A stretch of DNA of 7,168 bases, from positions 1 through 7,168 of the forward strand of contig JAQTTS010000108.1 in the NCBI GenBank assembly GCA_028710655.1, written 5' to 3'. The notes below the pieces were generated by a model. It saw nothing but the letters and a program-made list of their open reading frames with translations. It searched no databases and was not told the DNA's origin. This DNA is from Dehalococcoidales bacterium. Lineage in GTDB: Bacteria; Chloroflexota; Dehalococcoidia; Dehalococcoidales; UBA5760. The position numbers were made by a program, and so were the translations under genes. This document shows, piece after piece, positions 5,152 to 7,168 of this stretch (its first letter is position 1; every line of letters starts with the position of its first letter).

Positions 5152-5559
5152 TTGTTCAAGAAGATTCATGTATTCCGAGTGAAACCGGGGCAAGAGCTGC
5201 TCACTGAGATAGCTCGTTATTGTAATGACAACGGCTTACACTCCGGACTGGTTCTCGGTATTATCGGATCAGTAAAAAGAGCCCGGCTCAACTTCCTGAT
5301 GGAATTGCCTGGTCAATACGAAAGTGTGGAATACACCGGTCCGTTAGAGATCGTCTGCGCCCAGGGTTCGATTGCTCTGAAAAAAAACGAGTCCCTTATT
5401 CACATACACATATTGCTCTCAGGGAAAGACCTCTGCCGAGGGGGACACCTTGCTGCAGCAGAGGTTTTCTCTACTGCTGAAGTAAGCATAGGGGAAATTG
5501 ACTACCAACTCCGGCGGCAATATGACGATTATACCGGACTTAATGAGTTACTCCGGTAA
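5152..5559 (+). CDS. PPC/DUF296 domain protein
   Basis: A 135-residue single-domain protein of the PPC family (plants and prokaryotes conserved, DUF296), the fold that in plants is fused to AT-hook motifs. Family marks: the FRVKPGQELLTEI start (8-20), LGIIGSVKRARLNF (35-48), the beta-core YTGPLEIVCAQGSIAL (61-76), the HxH pair H84/H86 in LIHIHILLS, and GGHL (97-100) with H99. The conserved histidines are placed as if to form a metal or ligand site in the trimer, but that is inference. Prokaryotic members have no settled function, and no AT-hook is present here. The start is TTG at 5152, supported by AGGAG 5 nt upstream and by family homology beginning at once. It is on the same strand as the nitrilase-family gene but with its own possible promoter, so a functional link is open. 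It is convergent with the Usp gene. Confidence 0.88.
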   Translation: MFKKIHVFRVKPGQELLTEIARYCNDNGLHSGLVLGIIGSVKRARLNFLMELPGQYESVEYTGPLEIVCAQGSIALKKNESLIHIHILLSGKDLCRGGHLAAAEVFSTAEVSIGEIDYQLRRQYDDYTGLNELLR

Positions 5560-5616
5560 GAGTAATCGGGTTCTTTGCTATCTTCTTTAGAACAACTGAC
5601 CTGAGTATAGCACGAA

Positions 5617-6504
5617 CTAGAGGGGTCGGACCAGAAGTATCGGCCCGGAGATCCCGCTCACTACCTTCATAGCAACGCTACCCAAAACCCAGCGACTAAG
5701 TCCGGCGCGGGCATGGGTCGACATCACAACCAGACTAAAAGGAGTGGTACCGGCATAGTCGACAATCTGTTCCGCGGGCTCGCCGGTAAGCACCCGGGAC
5801 TGTACACTAAGGCCGGCTCTTCTAAGCCGTCCTTCCACTCTAGCCAGATACTTCTCAATCGCCTCCCGCGTCTCGGGTATGTTGCTGAAGTAATGGTCAG
5901 ACATAACTGGAGACTCAACAACCCTGAGCAGGACTACATCCACCAGCTCAACGCCGCTCTGTTTTGCCAGCGCTTCGACATGGGGAAGTACCGCTTCAGC
6001 CAACTCCGAGCCATCCAGCGGTACCACTACGGTCTTCTTGGGCCACATATCGTAGGTAACATCCCCGGGCCCCCGCGCCGGAACAAGCCAAACGGGTACC
6101 TTGGAAGCATGGAGCACCTTATCCGCCACACTGCCGATAGCCAACCGTTTGAACCCGGAGCGGCCGTGAGTCGCCATCAGAATCAGGTCGATACCATTTT
6201 CATCAGCATAACGGAGGATTTCTTCAGCGGGGTAACCGGAGGCAAGCTCGCCACGCACTTCCACCTCTTCCCTCGCCGATCCAACCGCCGACTTCTTCCG
6301 TAGCTCTTTTGCCTGACTTCTGACGAACTCTGCCTTATGCTCAATATAATCCCGATGCAGGGGGACCAACTCCCTTTCCTCCGGCTTACAAACGTGAAGC
6401 AGGACTACATCCAGACCCAGACTGCCAACAAGCCCTCTAACATAAGGCAAAACCACCTCGGAAAGCTCCGAGCCATCCAGCGTGACCAGCATCCTGCGGT
6501 ACAC
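5617..6504 (-). CDS. Tandem-domain universal stress protein (UspA family)
   Basis: A 295-residue protein made of two Usp domains (about 1-143 and 157-295), each starting with the same pattern (VTLDGSELSE at 7, VVPLDGSELAE at 160). Usp proteins are cytosolic Rossmann-like dimers, many ATP-binding, induced by starvation or stress. The ATP motif G-x2-G-x9-G(S/T) is nearly intact in domain 1 (A111-T-H-G114...G124-S125; first Gly replaced by Ala). It is weaker in domain 2 (S262-T-H-A265...G275-S276; first two Gly replaced). Domain 1 is the better candidate for nucleotide binding. The start is GTG at 6504, with GGAGGT 6 nt upstream; the in-frame ATG at codon 5 would be too far from that site. The promoter is consensus (6539-6567) and holds a palindrome. 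It is divergent from an ABC transporter gene and convergent with the PPC gene; no clear terminator is seen in the 57-nt gap. Confidence 0.93.
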   Translation of the reverse strand: MYRRMLVTLDGSELSEVVLPYVRGLVGSLGLDVVLLHVCKPEERELVPLHRDYIEHKAEFVRSQAKELRKKSAVGSAREEVEVRGELASGYPAEEILRYADENGIDLILMATHGRSGFKRLAIGSVADKVLHASKVPVWLVPARGPGDVTYDMWPKKTVVVPLDGSELAEAVLPHVEALAKQSGVELVDVVLLRVVESPVMSDHYFSNIPETREAIEKYLARVEGRLRRAGLSVQSRVLTGEPAEQIVDYAGTTPFSLVVMSTHARAGLSRWVLGSVAMKVVSGISGPILLVRPL

Positions 6505-6538
6505 TCTTGCACCTCCGACTAGAGCCGCTGCTATGATT

Positions 6539-6567
6539 ATGATATGTTACCCATCAGGGTATGTCAA
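6539..6567 (-). promoter_or_regulatory. Sigma-70-type promoter of the usp gene
   Basis: On the minus strand a perfect -35 TTGACA (6562-6567) is followed at exactly 17 bp by TATCAT (6539-6544, 5 of 6 to consensus). The predicted start, near 6532, gives a short leader of about 27 nt carrying the GGAGGT site. This is the strongest promoter-like sequence in the right half of the window. Confidence 0.75.
6548..6561. promoter_or_regulatory. Perfect inverted repeat TACCC-N4-GGGTA in the usp promoter spacer
   Basis: TACCCATCAGGGTA has perfect 5-bp arms around 4 nt and lies wholly between the -35 and -10 boxes of the usp promoter. A dimeric repressor bound here would block RNA polymerase; a MerR-type factor bound in a spacer can instead activate. 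The regulator is not identifiable, and nothing else in the window carries the same arms in this arrangement. Confidence 0.5.
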
Positions 6568-6591
6568 TAAAGGATGGCCGCCACCTGCTCC

Positions 6592-6621
6592 TACACAAAG
6601 GTAAGCCCGAAGTGTTAGAAT
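6592..6621 (+). promoter_or_regulatory. Possible promoter of the ABC ATPase gene
   Basis: TGTTAGAAT (6613-6621) is an extended -10 box, with TACACA (6592-6597) 18 bp upstream of its hexamer as a weak -35. It predicts a start near 6628 and a leader of about 93 nt. I see no ORF or clear RNA structure in that leader, which is otherwise unexplained. Confidence 0.4.
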
Positions 6622-6720
6622 AGCATAAGGCAGGTCGGTACCCGGGCAGAGTCTAACGGCAGCAGCTAAGACAACATCTGAGTCAAGCCCTACCAGACAG
6701 GAACTACTCCAAGGATAAAG

Positions 6721-7168
6721 ATGGGCGATTACATTATAGAAGTAAAAAACCTGGCCAAAAAATTCGATGATCTGGTGGCGGTAGACCATATCAACTTCCA
6801 GGTAGCACAGGGAGAGCTATTCGGATTCCTGGGTCCTAATGGAGCCGGCAAGACCACTACCATCAATATCCTGTGCACCCTATCCAAGCCGACCTCGGGG
6901 CAGGCGATCGTTAACGGCTTCGACGTGGTACGGCAACAGAGTCAGGTCCGCCAGTCAATCGGACTGGTCTTCCAGGATCCCAGTCTCGATGAGCGGCTCA
7001 GCGGACTGCAGAACCTGCGCTTCCACGCTATGGTCTATAACGTACCTTCTTCAATCCGCGAGAAACGGATCGAAGAAGTGCTTAAGATAATGGAGCTCTG
7101 GGACAAGCGACACCACGACGTACGCACCTACTCAGGAGGAATGAAGCGCCGCCTTGAACTGGCCAGGG
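6721..7168 (+). CDS. ABC transporter ATP-binding protein, DrrA-type (3' end outside window)
   Basis: The first 149 residues of an ABC ATPase, cut by the right edge. Walker A is G38-PNGAGKTT (38-46), the Q-loop glutamine is Q85 in VFQDPSLDERLSG, and the signature SGGMKRR is at 138-144. Walker B and the H-switch lie beyond the window. The GFLGPNGAGKTTTI start, the short PTSG turn (57-60) and the QDPSLDERLSGLQNL stretch are typical of the DrrA/CcmA-like group. These ATPases energise ABC-2-type membrane proteins for export of drugs, lipids or other small molecules. A permease gene would be expected just downstream, but that cannot be seen. The ATG at 6721 has AAGGA 5 nt upstream. It is divergent from the usp gene across 216 bp. 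The substrate is unknown; the resistance label given to homologues should not be carried over. Confidence 0.93.
   Translation, partial: MGDYIIEVKNLAKKFDDLVAVDHINFQVAQGELFGFLGPNGAGKTTTINILCTLSKPTSGQAIVNGFDVVRQQSQVRQSIGLVFQDPSLDERLSGLQNLRFHAMVYNVPSSIREKRIEEVLKIMELWDKRHHDVRTYSGGMKRRLELAR

Noticed and set aside
5560..5616. GTTCT/AGAAC pairing in the convergent gap as a bidirectional terminator
   Set aside because: The stem is only 5 bp with a 14-nt loop and lacks a proper U tract on either strand.
5713..6303. Plus-strand frame of 196 codons
   Set aside because: It is a shadow of the tandem Usp gene on the other strand, whose two domains are complete.

Overview
The window reads as bacterial chromosome of moderate GC content with short spacers, sigma-70-type promoters and clear Shine-Dalgarno sites. 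It uses GTG and TTG starts freely: four of the nine coding sequences lack ATG. The protein set is a soluble REC-PAS histidine kinase, a response regulator running toward what looks like an HD-GYP domain, a tandem UspA protein, a PPC/DUF296 protein and a DrrA-type ABC ATPase. This set resembles Chloroflexota of the Dehalococcoidia type. That assignment is inference from protein style, not from a marker gene. I see no mobile element, integrase or CRISPR array.

Left block, minus strand (about 1-3393): read in the direction of transcription, the order is an OmpR/PhoB-family response regulator with a strong promoter, a small MerR-like helix-turn-helix protein, a cytosolic histidine kinase with an N-terminal receiver and a PAS domain, and a second response regulator that leaves the window. 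The last two are 35 nt apart and are almost certainly one operon. They probably form a phosphorelay pair whose output may be cyclic-di-GMP turnover. Between these genes lie a tandem-repeat box (about 2470-2496), of the layout OmpR-family regulators bind, and a long hairpin over the stop codon of the small HTH gene.

Middle block, plus strand (about 3414-5559): a tRNA-Arg(CCU) with an encoded CCA and its own promoter diverges from the response regulator. A 70-residue protein of unknown function follows. Next come about 200 nt of non-coding sequence that fold on paper into several nested helices ending in an intrinsic terminator, a candidate structured RNA. Then come a nitrilase-superfamily amidohydrolase with an intact Glu-Lys-Cys triad and a PPC/DUF296 protein, each with a plausible promoter.

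Right block (5617-7168): a tandem universal stress protein on the minus strand converges on the PPC gene. Its consensus promoter carries a perfect inverted repeat in the spacer. Divergent from it starts an ABC transporter ATPase of the DrrA type, cut by the window edge just after its signature motif.

Most of the window is ordinary signalling and stress housekeeping. The parts least explained by known families are the structured non-coding stretch at 3859-4022, the small protein at 3601, and the repeat and palindrome elements in the regulatory gaps.
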